A DNA stretch of 54,383 nucleotides, taken from the NCBI RefSeq assembly GCF_003144095.1, contig NZ_NSKH01000018.1, positions 1,657,790 through 1,712,172 of the forward strand. The letters run 5' to 3'. The stretch is from Streptomyces sp. ICBB 8177 (GTDB lineage: Bacteria > Actinomycetota > Actinomycetes > Streptomycetales > Streptomycetaceae). The position numbers and the translations under genes are program-made. Below, one piece after another: positions 44,128 to 54,383 of this stretch. Each line of letters starts with the position of its first letter. Position 1 is the first letter of the stretch. The notes under the pieces were generated by a model. It saw only the letters and a program-made list of their open reading frames with translations. It did no database searches and had not been told where the DNA came from.

Positions 44128-46346
44128 GTGGAGAACGAGACCCACTACGCCGACGCCGTGATCGACAACGGCTCCTTCGGCACCCGTACCATCCGCTTCG
44201 AGACCGGCCGCCTGGCCCGTCAGGCCGCCGGTTCCGCGGTGGCCTACCTGGACGACGAGACCATGGTCCTGTCGGCCACCACCGCCTCGAAGCACCCCAA
44301 GGACCAGCTCGACTTCTTCCCGCTCACGGTGGACGTCGAGGAGCGGATGTACGCGGCCGGCCGCATTCCCGGCTCGTTCTTCCGCCGTGAGGGCCGCCCC
44401 TCCGAGGACGCCATCCTCACCTGCCGTCTGATCGACCGCCCGCTGCGCCCCTCGTTCAAGAAGGGCCTGCGCAACGAGATCCAGGTCGTCGCCACGATCA
44501 TGGCGCTCAACCCCGAGCACCTCTACGACGTGGTCGCCATCAACGCCGCCTCCGCCTCCACGCAGCTGGCGGGCCTGCCGTTCTCCGGCCCGATCGGCGG
44601 CGTGCGCGTCGCGCTGATCCGCGGCCAGTGGGTGGCGTTCCCGACCCACACCGAGCTGGAGGAGGCCGTCTTCGACATGGTCGTCGCCGGTCGCGTCCTG
44701 GAGGACGGCGACGTCGCGATCATGATGGTCGAGGCCGAGGCCACCGAGAAGACCATCAAGCTGGTCGAGGGCGGCGCCGAGGCGCCGACCGAGGAGATCG
44801 TCGCCGCGGGTCTCGAGGCGGCCAAGCCGTTCATCAAGACCCTGTGCAAGGCGCAGTCGGAGCTGGCCGCCAAGGCCGCCAAGCCGACCGGCGAGTTCCC
44901 GATCTTCCTCGACTACCAGGACGACGTCCTGGAGGCGCTGACCTCCGCCGTCCGCGACGAGCTGGCCCAGGCGCTGACCATCGCGGGCAAGCAGGAGCGC
45001 GAGGCCGAGCTGGACCGGGTCAAGGGCCTGGCCGCCGAGAAGCTGCTGCCGCAGTTCGAGGGCCGCGAGAAGGAGATCTCCGCCGCCTACCGCGCGCTGA
45101 CCAAGAAGCTGGTGCGCGAGCGCGTCATCAAGGACAAGGTCCGCATCGACGGCCGCGGTGTCACCGACATCCGCACCCTGTCCGCCGAGGTCGAGGTCGT
45201 GCCCCGGGTGCACGGCTCGGCGCTGTTCGAGCGCGGCGAGACCCAGATCCTGGGCATCTCCACGCTGAACATGCTGCGCATGGAGCAGCAGCTCGACACG
45301 CTCTCGCCCGAGACGCGCAAGCGCTACATGCACAACTACAACTTCCCGCCGTACTCCACCGGTGAGACCGGCCGCGTCGGCTCCCCGAAGCGCCGCGAGA
45401 TCGGCCACGGCGCGCTGGCCGAGCGGGCGCTGCTGCCGGTGCTGCCGACCCGCGAGGAGTTCCCGTACGCCATCCGTCAGGTCTCCGAGGCGCTGGGCTC
45501 CAACGGCTCGACCTCGATGGGCTCGGTGTGCGCCTCCACCATGTCGCTGCTGAACGCCGGTGTGCCGCTCAAGGCCCCGGTCGCCGGTATCGCCATGGGC
45601 CTGATCTCGCAGGAGATCGAGGGTGAGACGCACTACGTGACGCTGACCGACATCCTCGGCGCCGAGGACGCGTTCGGCGACATGGACTTCAAGGTCGCGG
45701 GCACCAAGACCTTCGTCACCGCGCTCCAGCTCGACACCAAGCTCGACGGCATCCCCGCCTCCGTGCTGGCCGCCGCGCTCAAGCAGGCCCGCGACGCGCG
45801 CCTGCACATCCTGGACGTGATGAATGAGGCCATCGACGTCCCGGACGAGATGTCCCCGAACGCCCCGCGGATCATCAGCATCAAGATCCCGGTGGACAAG
45901 ATCGGCGAGGTCATCGGCCCCAAGGGCAAGATGATCAACCAGATCCAGGAGGACACCGGCGCCGAGATCGCCATCGAGGACGACGGCACGGTGCTGATCG
46001 GCGCGTCCGAGGGCTCGGCCGCCGAGGCCGCCCGCGCGACCATCAACGGCATCGCCAACCCGACGATGCCCGAGGTCGGCGAGCGCTACCTGGGCACGGT
46101 CGTCAAGACCACCACCTTCGGTGCCTTCGTCTCGCTCATGCCGGGCAAGGACGGTCTGCTGCACATCTCGCAGATCCGCAAGCTGGCCGGCGGCAAGCGC
46201 GTGGAGAACGTCGACGACGTCCTCGCGGTCGGCAGCAAGGTGCAGGTCGAGATCGCCGAGATCGACCAGCGCGGCAAGCTCTCGCTGATCCCGGTCATCG
46301 AGGGCGAGGACGGCGACGCCGAGGCGGCGAAGGACGAGTCCGCCAA

Positions 46347-46350
<4 letters not shown>
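44128..46350 (+). CDS. pnp: Polyribonucleotide nucleotidyltransferase (PNPase)
   Basis: 740 aa. Phosphorolytic 3'-5' exoribonuclease and RNA polymerase; the streptomycete enzyme was also described as guanosine pentaphosphate synthetase I. Order: first RNase PH domain (1-~220), helical linker, second RNase PH domain (~330-560; [30 protein letters not shown] and [18 protein letters not shown]), KH domain ([19 protein letters not shown]) and S1 domain ([30 protein letters not shown]). GTG 44128 follows AAGGAG by 10 nt and matches the family start [27 protein letters not shown]. Its stop overlaps the M16 peptidase start (GTGA). Confidence 0.96.
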
Positions 46351-48556
<2,206 letters not shown>

Positions 48557-48569
48557 TCGGCTGATCGCT

Positions 48570-49022
48570 GTGCGCGCGAAGATCACGTATTTCGTCACGG
48601 CCGCCGTGCTGCTCGTCTACTTCTACCTGGCGGGCAGCCGCGGCGTGATGCTCCTGCAACAGGGCACCGCGGTGACCATCCCGTTCGGCGTCGCCGTACT
48701 GGTGCTGCCGCTCATCGGCGTGTGGTTCCTCGTGCAGACGACGCGGTTCGCGACGAGCGCCGACCGGCTGGCGAGGGAACTGGACGCGGAGGGCGGCCTG
48801 CCCGTCGACGAGCTGGTGCGCACCCCCAGCGGCCGCATCGACCGGGACTCCGCCGACGCGGTCTTCGCCAAGCGCAAGGCCGAGGCGGAGGCGGCGCCGG
48901 ACGACTGGCGCTCGTGGTTCCGGCTCGCCGTCGCCTACCACGACGCCCGCGACACCCCCCGCGCCCGCAAGGCCATGCAGCGCGCGATCGCCCTGCACGA
49001 CGGCCGCCCGGTCCGCGCCTGA
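48570..49022 (+). CDS. Small membrane protein with TPR-like C-terminus
   Basis: 150 aa. Two membrane helices (ITYFVTAAVLLVYFYLAG and VTIPFGVAVLVLPLIGVWFLV, residues ~5-55) are followed by a soluble helical part with one TPR-like unit (DDWRSWFRLAVAYHDARDTPRARKAMQRAIALH). GTG 48570 lies 13 bases after dapB, so it is probably cotranscribed. Similar proteins follow dapB in streptomycetes; function unknown. Confidence 0.75.
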   Translation: MRAKITYFVTAAVLLVYFYLAGSRGVMLLQQGTAVTIPFGVAVLVLPLIGVWFLVQTTRFATSADRLARELDAEGGLPVDELVRTPSGRIDRDSADAVFAKRKAEAEAAPDDWRSWFRLAVAYHDARDTPRARKAMQRAIALHDGRPVRA

Positions 49023-49082
49023 GCGGACGGCAGCGCTGCGCTGGCCTGGCCGGACGGCGCGGCCGCGCGGGCCTGGAAGGAC

Positions 49083-49634
49083 TCAGCCGCGGCGCAGGTC
49101 CGTGGCCCAGCCCTCGATCGCGTCGGCGGCCACGTCGAAGGACTCCGTGCGGCCCAGGAAGTCCGGGCTGTGGTCGGTCAGCACGGTGGGCAGCTCGCCG
49201 CCGTGCGCCTTGCGGATCACCAGCGCCTGCCCCTGCACGGTGCGCGGCAGCGCCAGCAACCGCACCGGCTGCTGCGCGGTGCGCACCTCGACGCCGTCCC
49301 ACGAGACGGTGTTCGTCCGCAGCAGCGTGGTGACCCGCAGGCCGTGCGCGCCGACCCAGACGCCGACGCGCAGCAGCCGCAGCGCGACCGCGATCACCAC
49401 GACGCCCGCCACCAGCAGGGTGACCGCGCCGGGCCCACTGGCCGCCAGTCCCTCGACCAGCGCCGCGAGCAGCAGGTAGGACGCCAGCACCAGCAGCAGC
49501 GACGCCGTCGCCACCCGCCACGGCCCCAGTTGGTACGGCCGGTGCCATCCCTCCACCGCCCGCCGCGAGGCGACGTCGGCGGTCGCGAAGCGCTCGTCCT
49601 GGCCGGCGTCGGAGGTGAGGAAAGACAGGGGCAC
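49083..49634 (-). CDS. PH-domain membrane protein
   Basis: 183 aa. Two closely spaced membrane helices (VATASLLLVLASYLLLAAL and AVTLLVAGVVVIAVALRLL, ~residues 45-95) followed by a bacterial PH-like beta domain (VGVWVGAHGLRVTTLLRTNTVSWDGVEVRTAQQPVRLLALPRTVQGQALVIR). GTG 49634 is preceded by AAGGA; an upstream in-frame start at 49688 has no ribosome site. Convergent with the TPR-like gene. Function unknown. Confidence 0.75.
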   Translation of the reverse strand: MPLSFLTSDAGQDERFATADVASRRAVEGWHRPYQLGPWRVATASLLLVLASYLLLAALVEGLAASGPGAVTLLVAGVVVIAVALRLLRVGVWVGAHGLRVTTLLRTNTVSWDGVEVRTAQQPVRLLALPRTVQGQALVIRKAHGGELPTVLTDHSPDFLGRTESFDVAADAIEGWATDLRRG

Positions 49635-49781
49635 GGCGCGATGTCCTTTTCCAGCGGTGGATGTGCGCGGACCAGCCCGGCCGCCCATTCGGTCAGGGGC
49701 GGGCCGTGACGGGTGAGGCTACCAGCGCCGCGACAGGCCGTGCGGCCTCCGCATCGGCGGCTCCGTACCGGCGGATCGGGC

Positions 49782-50024
49782 TCAGTGGTGGTGCGCGACG
49801 TCCGCCTGCTGGGGCGCGGACCCGGCGGAGTGCTGGGCGTTGAGCGCGGGCGTGCCCAGGATCACGGCGCCCACCAGGCCGGCGACGACGGTCACCGTCG
49901 CGAATATCCGCCCGGCTATCTGGGACCGTGACGGGCGCTGCCGGGGCGGAGGCTCCACGTTGCTGCGGAAGCTGTCCGCCTCGGCCACGAAGGCGAACGG
50001 AACGGGCTCTCCCCGGCGGAACAT
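49782..50024 (-). CDS. Small single-pass membrane protein
   Basis: 80 aa. Basic N-terminus (MFRRGEPVPFAFVAEADSFRSNVEPPPRQRPSRSQIAGR), one membrane helix (IFATVTVVAGLVGAVILGTPAL), and a short extracellular tail ending in VAHHH. The ATG at 50024 has a GGGAGGGG box 6 nt upstream, the best evidence that it is real; a much longer frame through this position is an antisense shadow of thyX. Divergent from thyX. No family recognised. Confidence 0.65.
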   Translation of the reverse strand: MFRRGEPVPFAFVAEADSFRSNVEPPPRQRPSRSQIAGRIFATVTVVAGLVGAVILGTPALNAQHSAGSAPQQADVAHHH

Positions 50025-50252
50025 CGCGATCCCCTCCCGAAGTCGTCGGCCCGCTGCGTGGAGCCGATGAGGAACTCTCGTAAGAGAAGACGCACGAAGC
50101 GGCCGCATGGTGCCCGATTTCGCCGAGAAACCCGCCAAATCCCGCCACGTCATCGCGGCCGGTGAGGCCCACGTAAGCTGGGCCACGCCCCGCGGCCCCG
50201 GAACGCCCGGACGCAACGGCCGACGACCTGGGGCGACGAGGAAGGATCCCCG

Positions 50253-50999
50253 GTGACCGACACCCCCACCGAGCCCACCGAGACCGAAGTCCGGTTCCGC
50301 GACGACGTGAGCGTGGAACTGGTCAAGCACAACGCCGCGGACTCGGACGTGCTGTGGGCGGCCCGGGTCTCCACCGCGGGGGAGCAGTCCCTCGACGAGC
50401 TGGGCAAGGACCCCGACCGGTCCAAGGGCCTGATCAACTACCTGATGCGCGACCGCCACGGCAGCCCGTTCGAGCACAACTCGATGACCTTCCTGGTCAG
50501 CGCGCCCATCTTCGTCTTCCGCGAGTTCATGCGGCACCGCGTCGGCTGGTCGTACAACGAGGAGTCCGGCCGCTACCGCGAGCTGCAGCCGGTCTTCTAC
50601 GTGCCCGGCGAAGACCGCAAGCTCGTGCAGCAGGGCCGCCCCGGCAAGTACGAGTTCGTGCACGGCTCCCCGGAGCAGCACGCCGCCGTCTCCGAGACGA
50701 TGCGGGCCTCCTACCTGGAGTCCTACGAGGCCTACCAGCGCATGCTCAAGGACGGCGTCGCCCGCGAGGTCGCGCGTGCCGTGCTGCCCGTCGGCCTGTT
50801 CTCCTCCATGTACGCGACCTGCAACGCCCGCTCCCTGATGCACTTCCTCAGCCTGCGCACCAAGGACGACCGCGCCACCGTGCCGTCGTTCCCGCAGCGG
50901 GAGATCGAGATGGTCGCGGAGCGGATGGAGGCGGAGTGGGCGAAGCTCATGCCGCTGACGTACGCCGCGTTCAACGCCAACGGCCGCCAGGCTCCCTGA
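50253..50999 (+). CDS. thyX: Flavin-dependent thymidylate synthase
   Basis: 248 aa. Makes dTMP from dUMP using FAD/NADPH and methylene-tetrahydrofolate. The ThyX motif RHRxxSxNExSxRY is intact at residues 94-108 (RHRVGWSYNEESGRY); FEHNSMTFLVSAPIFVFREFMRHR and ATCNARSLMHFLSLR are also diagnostic. GTG 50253 overlaps the end of a GGAAGGATCC region. A -10-like TAAGCT lies at 50174-50179. Monocistronic. Confidence 0.95.
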   Translation: MTDTPTEPTETEVRFRDDVSVELVKHNAADSDVLWAARVSTAGEQSLDELGKDPDRSKGLINYLMRDRHGSPFEHNSMTFLVSAPIFVFREFMRHRVGWSYNEESGRYRELQPVFYVPGEDRKLVQQGRPGKYEFVHGSPEQHAAVSETMRASYLESYEAYQRMLKDGVAREVARAVLPVGLFSSMYATCNARSLMHFLSLRTKDDRATVPSFPQREIEMVAERMEAEWAKLMPLTYAAFNANGRQAP

Positions 51000-51104
51000 G
51001 CCGACCAGCCGTCCTGAGCCGATCGGCCGTCGTGGGCGCTGCGTGACGAGCCCGCCCCGCGACAGAGCCGTTCCCCTGATGAACCAACGTCCAAAGTGTC
51101 CCAA

Positions 51105-51183
51105 TTGCGGGTATTAGTGACCTTCATCTAGGCTTCAGAAACGGATTCCGGCGCTGCTTGGACCCCCGAGCAGGCAGCGCCGG
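51105..51183 (+). ncRNA. Orphan promoter and hairpin between thyX and dapA (possible sRNA or leader)
   Basis: TTGCGG (51105-51110), 18-base spacer, TAGGCT (51129-51134); expected start ~51141. The transcript would immediately fold: CCGGCGCTGC (51148-51157) pairs with GCAGCGCCGG (51174-51183), loop 16 bases. Because dapA has its own leaderless promoter, this may be a separate small RNA. The other bases of the 307-base thyX-dapA gap hold nothing I recognise. Confidence 0.35.
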
Positions 51184-51293
51184 GGTCCCACCCCCCACTC
51201 CCCGCCCTCCGCCAGAGCCCGCCCGCACCGGCGCGCAACCCTCGCGGAGCTCGCGGAAGGTCCCCAAGGGGGCACTCCGGCACCGGCTACGAG

Positions 51294-51299
51294 TAGCGT
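51294..51299 (+). promoter_or_regulatory. -10 box for leaderless dapA mRNA
   Basis: TAGCGT ends seven bases before the dapA ATG (51307); no Shine-Dalgarno sequence is present. Transcription should start at or within a base of the ATG. The -35 is weak. Confidence 0.55.
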
Positions 51300-51306
51300 T
51301 GGACCC

Positions 51307-52206
51307 ATGGCTCCGACCTCCACACCGCAGACCCCCTTCGGGCGGGTCCTGACCGCAATGGTCACGCCGTTCACCGCAGACGGCGCTCTCGACGTCGACG
51401 GCGCCCAGCGCCTCGCCGCCCATCTGGTGGACGCCGGCAACGACGGACTCGTCGTCAACGGCACCACCGGTGAGTCCCCGACCACCAGCGATGCGGAGAA
51501 AGAGCAGCTCGTCCGGGCGGTACGCGAAGCGGTCGGCGACCGCGCCTTCGTCGTCGCGGGCGTCGGCACCAACGACACCCGGCACAGCGTGGAACTCGCC
51601 CGCCAGGCCGAGAAGGCCGGGGCCCACGGCCTGCTGACCGTCACCCCGTACTACAGCAAGCCCACCCAGGAGGGCCTGTACCGGCACTTCACGGCGATCG
51701 CCGACAGCACCGGCCTGCCCGTGATGCTGTACGACATCCCCGGTCGCAGCGGGGTTCCGATCCAGACGGAGACGATCGTCCGGCTCGCCCAGCACCCGCG
51801 CATCGTCGCCAACAAGGACGCCAAGGGCGACCTCGGCCGCGCCAGCTGGGCCATCGCCCGCTCCGGCCTCGCCTGGTACTCCGGCGACGACATGCTCAAT
51901 CTGCCGCTGCTGTCGGTCGGCGCGGTCGGCTTCGTCTCGGTCGTCGGCCACCTCGTCTCGCCCGAGCTGCGCGACCTGCTGCACTCCTACCTCGCGGGTG
52001 ACGTGGCCAAGGCCGCCGAGCTGCACCAGCGCCTGCTGCCCGTCTACACCGGCATGTTCCGCACCCAGGGCGTGATCACCACCAAGGCGGCGCTGGCCCT
52101 GCGCGGCCTGCCCGGCGGACCGCTGAGGCTGCCGCTGGTCGAGCTTTCGCCCGAGGAGACCGAGCAACTGAAGAAGGATCTCGCCGCGGGCGGGGTACAG
52201 CTCTAA
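51307..52206 (+). CDS. dapA: 4-hydroxy-tetrahydrodipicolinate synthase
   Basis: 299 aa. Class I aldolase of lysine/DAP synthesis, condensing pyruvate with aspartate semialdehyde. VNGTTGESPT (residues ~50-59), YYSKPTQEGLYRHF, LYDIPGRSG (Tyr142) and the Schiff-base Lys170 in RIVANKDAKGDL are present. ATG 51307 is set by the leaderless promoter. Monocistronic, 178 bases ahead of the RNase J gene. Confidence 0.94.
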   Translation: MAPTSTPQTPFGRVLTAMVTPFTADGALDVDGAQRLAAHLVDAGNDGLVVNGTTGESPTTSDAEKEQLVRAVREAVGDRAFVVAGVGTNDTRHSVELARQAEKAGAHGLLTVTPYYSKPTQEGLYRHFTAIADSTGLPVMLYDIPGRSGVPIQTETIVRLAQHPRIVANKDAKGDLGRASWAIARSGLAWYSGDDMLNLPLLSVGAVGFVSVVGHLVSPELRDLLHSYLAGDVAKAAELHQRLLPVYTGMFRTQGVITTKAALALRGLPGGPLRLPLVELSPEETEQLKKDLAAGGVQL

Positions 52207-52384
52207 CCAAAGACTTCACAACTGAATACAGGCCACAACAGGCAACACTCACCAGAACATCGCACGATCCACTCGCGCCATGTGTCCTACGGGACCGCCA
52301 CGCCGGGCCGGCAGAGCCCGCGGACCACGACGGGTCCGCACGGCGGGACCGGTGGGGGCGTGGCGCGAGCGCTAAGGAGAACCT

Positions 52385-54070
52385 TTGAGCCATCCGCATC
52401 CTGACCTCTCGGCCCCGCCGGCGCTCCGCGAGGGGGCCCTGCGCATCACGCCCCTCGGCGGCCTCGGCGAGATCGGCCGCAACATGACCGTCTTCGAGTT
52501 CGGCGGCCGCCTGCTGATCGTCGACTGCGGGGTGCTCTTCCCCGAGGAGGAGCAGCCCGGAATCGACCTGATCCTGCCGGACTTCACGTCCATCAGGGAT
52601 CGCCTCGACGACGTGGTCGGCATCGTGCTCACCCACGGCCACGAGGACCACATCGGCGCCGTCCCGTTCCTGCTGCGCGAAAAGCCCGACATCCCGCTGA
52701 TCGGCTCCAAGCTGACGCTGGCCCTGATCGAGGCGAAGCTCCAGGAGCACCGCATCCGGCCCTACACGCTGGAGGTCGAGGAGGGCCGCCGCGAGCGCAT
52801 CGGCCCGTTCGACTGCGAGTTCGTCGCCGTCAACCACTCGATCCCGGACGCGCTGGCCGTCGCCATCCGCACCCCCGCGGGCATGGTCGTGCACACCGGC
52901 GACTTCAAGATGGACCAGCTGCCGCTCGACGGCCGCCTCACCGACCTGCCCGCCTTCGCGCGGCTCGGCGAGGAGGGCATCGACCTGCTGCTGTCGGACT
53001 CCACCAACGCCGAGGTCCCCGGGTTCATCCCGCACGAGCGCGACATCTCGCCGGTGCTGCGGCAGGTCTTCGCCAAGGCGGAGCGCCGCATCATCGTCGC
53101 CAGCTTCGCCAGCCACGTGCACCGCATCCAGCAGGTCCTGGACGCGGCGTACGAGTACGGGCGCCGGGTGGCCTTCGTCGGCCGCTCGATGGTCCGGAAC
53201 ATGGGGATCGCCCGTGACCTGGGCTACCTGCGCGTCCCCGGCGGCCTGGTCGTCGACGTCAAGACGCTGGACGACCTGCCCGACGAGGAGATCGTGCTGA
53301 TCTGCACCGGCTCCCAGGGCGAACCGATGGCGGCGCTGTCGCGGATGGCCAACCGCGACCACCAGATCCGCATCGTCGAGGGCGACACGGTGGTCCTGGC
53401 CTCGTCGCTCATCCCCGGCAACGAGACGTCCGTCTACCGCGTGATCAACGGACTCACCCGCTGGGGTGCCAACGTCGTCCACAAGGGCAACGCCAAGGTG
53501 CACGTCTCCGGCCACGCCTCCGCCGGTGAGCTGCTGTACTTCTACAACATCTGCAAGCCGCGCAACCTGATGCCGGTGCACGGCGAATGGCGCCACCTGC
53601 GCGCCAACGCGGACCTCGGCATCGCCACCGGCGTCCCGAAGGCCCGCACGGTCATCGCCGAGGACGGCGTGGTGGTCGACCTCTACGACGGCGTCGCCAA
53701 GATCGTCGGCAAGGTCCAGGCGGGATACGTGTACGTGGACGGCCTGTCGGTCGGCGACGTCACCGAGTCCTCGCTGAAGGACCGCCGCATCCTGGGCGAG
53801 GAGGGCATCGTCTCGGTCTTCGTCGTGGTGGACAGCAGCACCGGCAAGCTGGTGGGCGGTCCGTACATCCAGGCACGCGGCTCCGGCATCGAGGACGCGG
53901 CGTTCGCTCCGGTCGTCGCGAAGATCGAGGAATCCCTGATGCGGTCCGCCAACGACGGCGTGGCCGACGTCCACCAGCTCCAGCAGCTGATCCGTCGCGC
54001 GGTGGGCAAGTGGGTATCCGACACCTACCGCCGTCGGCCGATGATCCTGCCTGTGGTGGTTGAGGTCTGA
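52385..54070 (+). CDS. rnj: Ribonuclease J
   Basis: 561 aa. Metallo-beta-lactamase/beta-CASP nuclease with endo- and 5'-3' exoribonuclease activity in mRNA decay and rRNA maturation. Metal motif HGHEDHIGA (HxHxDH) is intact, with VVHTGDFKMDQ, LLSDSTNAEVPG and beta-CASP segments ASFASHVHRIQQ, CTGSQGEP and KVHVSGHASAGELL, and a C-terminal domain ending YRRRPMILPVVVEV. TTG 52385 follows AAGGAG by 6-7 nt. The 178-base leader includes a small stem GCGGACC/GGTCCGC near 52320-52339. Confidence 0.95.
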   Translation: MSHPHPDLSAPPALREGALRITPLGGLGEIGRNMTVFEFGGRLLIVDCGVLFPEEEQPGIDLILPDFTSIRDRLDDVVGIVLTHGHEDHIGAVPFLLREKPDIPLIGSKLTLALIEAKLQEHRIRPYTLEVEEGRRERIGPFDCEFVAVNHSIPDALAVAIRTPAGMVVHTGDFKMDQLPLDGRLTDLPAFARLGEEGIDLLLSDSTNAEVPGFIPHERDISPVLRQVFAKAERRIIVASFASHVHRIQQVLDAAYEYGRRVAFVGRSMVRNMGIARDLGYLRVPGGLVVDVKTLDDLPDEEIVLICTGSQGEPMAALSRMANRDHQIRIVEGDTVVLASSLIPGNETSVYRVINGLTRWGANVVHKGNAKVHVSGHASAGELLYFYNICKPRNLMPVHGEWRHLRANADLGIATGVPKARTVIAEDGVVVDLYDGVAKIVGKVQAGYVYVDGLSVGDVTESSLKDRRILGEEGIVSVFVVVDSSTGKLVGGPYIQARGSGIEDAAFAPVVAKIEESLMRSANDGVADVHQLQQLIRRAVGKWVSDTYRRRPMILPVVVEV

Positions 54071-54086
54071 CGGCTCGTCATCGGAA

Positions 54087-54116
54087 GGGGCGTCCGGATT
54101 TGCATCCGGACGCCCC
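54087..54116 (+). terminator. RNase J terminator, 13-bp perfect stem
   Basis: Arms 54087-54099 and 54104-54116 are exactly complementary around TTGC, 16 bases after the rnj stop. Confidence 0.85.
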
Positions 54117-54169
54117 CTCCAGTACGTTGGCACAACCGCCTCGACGAGCAGCACGGGAACGTGTGTGCT

Positions 54170-54383
54170 CGACAGGTCGGTAAAACCCCGGCGGTAAATC
54201 GGATCGGAAATGGTCTGATAGAGTCGGGATCACCGGAAAGCGGAATGCGGAACGGTGAAAGCCCCGCTCCAGCAGGAGGCCGGATGCGAAAGCCGGAAGC
54301 GGAATTCGGATCTGGTAAGGTTGGAAACACCGAAGGGAAAGCCCGGAGGGGCCTGTGAAAGGGTCTTGAAGGTAGCTTCCGTT
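54170..54383 (+). promoter_or_regulatory. Probable rRNA operon promoter/leader region
   Basis: The AG-rich sequence with TCTGATAGAGTCGG (-10 TAGAGT 54219-54224) and GGTAAGGTTGGAAACACCGAAGGGAA-type elements (-10 TAAGGT 54316-54321) resembles the multiple-promoter leaders of streptomycete rrn operons as I remember them. The window stops at CTTCCGTT, where the leader would continue towards 16S rRNA. No protein gene is credible here. Confidence 0.6.

Noticed and set aside
49023-49082. Terminator between the TPR-like and PH-domain genes
   Set aside because: Short GC palindromes (CAGCGCTG, GCGCGGCCGCGC) only; not distinguishable from background.
51000-51306. Lysine riboswitch upstream of dapA
   Set aside because: No L-box core elements; dapA appears leaderless, leaving no room for a riboswitch on its mRNA.

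Overview
This window is a chromosomal segment of a high-GC actinomycete, almost certainly a member of the Streptomycetaceae (Streptomyces or a close relative). The basis is the very strong G/C third-position bias, frequent GTG and a few TTG starts, TANNNT-type -10 boxes with several leaderless genes, and the gene order ispG - proS - rimP/nusA/ylxR/infB/rbfA/truB - ribF - type VII secretion (T7SS/ESX) locus - rpsO/pnp - dapB - thyX - dapA - RNase J, which I recall as the streptomycete core arrangement. No IS element, phage gene, CRISPR array or tRNA was recognised.

Layout. 1-5766: end of ispG, two GNAT acetyltransferases, proS, and a minus-strand trio (lipoprotein, ferritin-like protein, antibiotic-kinase-like protein). 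5966-13235: the translation/transcription operon rimP-nusA-ylxR-infB-DUF503-rbfA-truB, with hairpins between genes and a remarkable ladder of ATGA-coupled mini-ORFs in the infB leader. 13236-17053: a long structured leader and a 1135-aa trypsin-like/STAND-type NTPase fusion of unknown role. 17200-18141: ribF, ended by a 24-bp perfect-stem terminator.

18231-43261 is one large T7SS locus in alternating transcription units: a minus unit (eccE, a 287-aa accessory protein, an EspI-like MinD-family ATPase); a plus unit (eccB-mycP); two minus genes (a Pro-rich membrane protein and a secreted GH20 hexosaminidase); a plus unit (helical 148-aa protein, WXG/PPE-like 460-aa protein, second mycosin, then two WXG100 proteins); a minus unit (triple-ATPase eccC, a 136-aa Esx-like protein, a 729-aa WXG-like large protein, an overlapping lipoprotein); and a plus eccD. 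EccB, C, D and E would form the membrane channel, the mycosins process or stabilise it, EccC selects the WXG100 substrates, and the rest look like substrates, partners or accessory factors. No eccA was seen. The eccC operon ends in what may be a T7SS toxin plus lipoprotein immunity pair. A six-unit, 26-bp tandem repeat lies between mycP and its convergent neighbour.

43446-54070: rpsO and pnp (with leader hairpins), an M16 protease, dapB, three small membrane or PH-domain genes, thyX, a leaderless dapA with an orphan promoter and hairpin upstream, and RNase J. The last ~250 bases resemble a streptomycete rRNA promoter/leader, so a 16S rRNA gene probably begins just outside the window.
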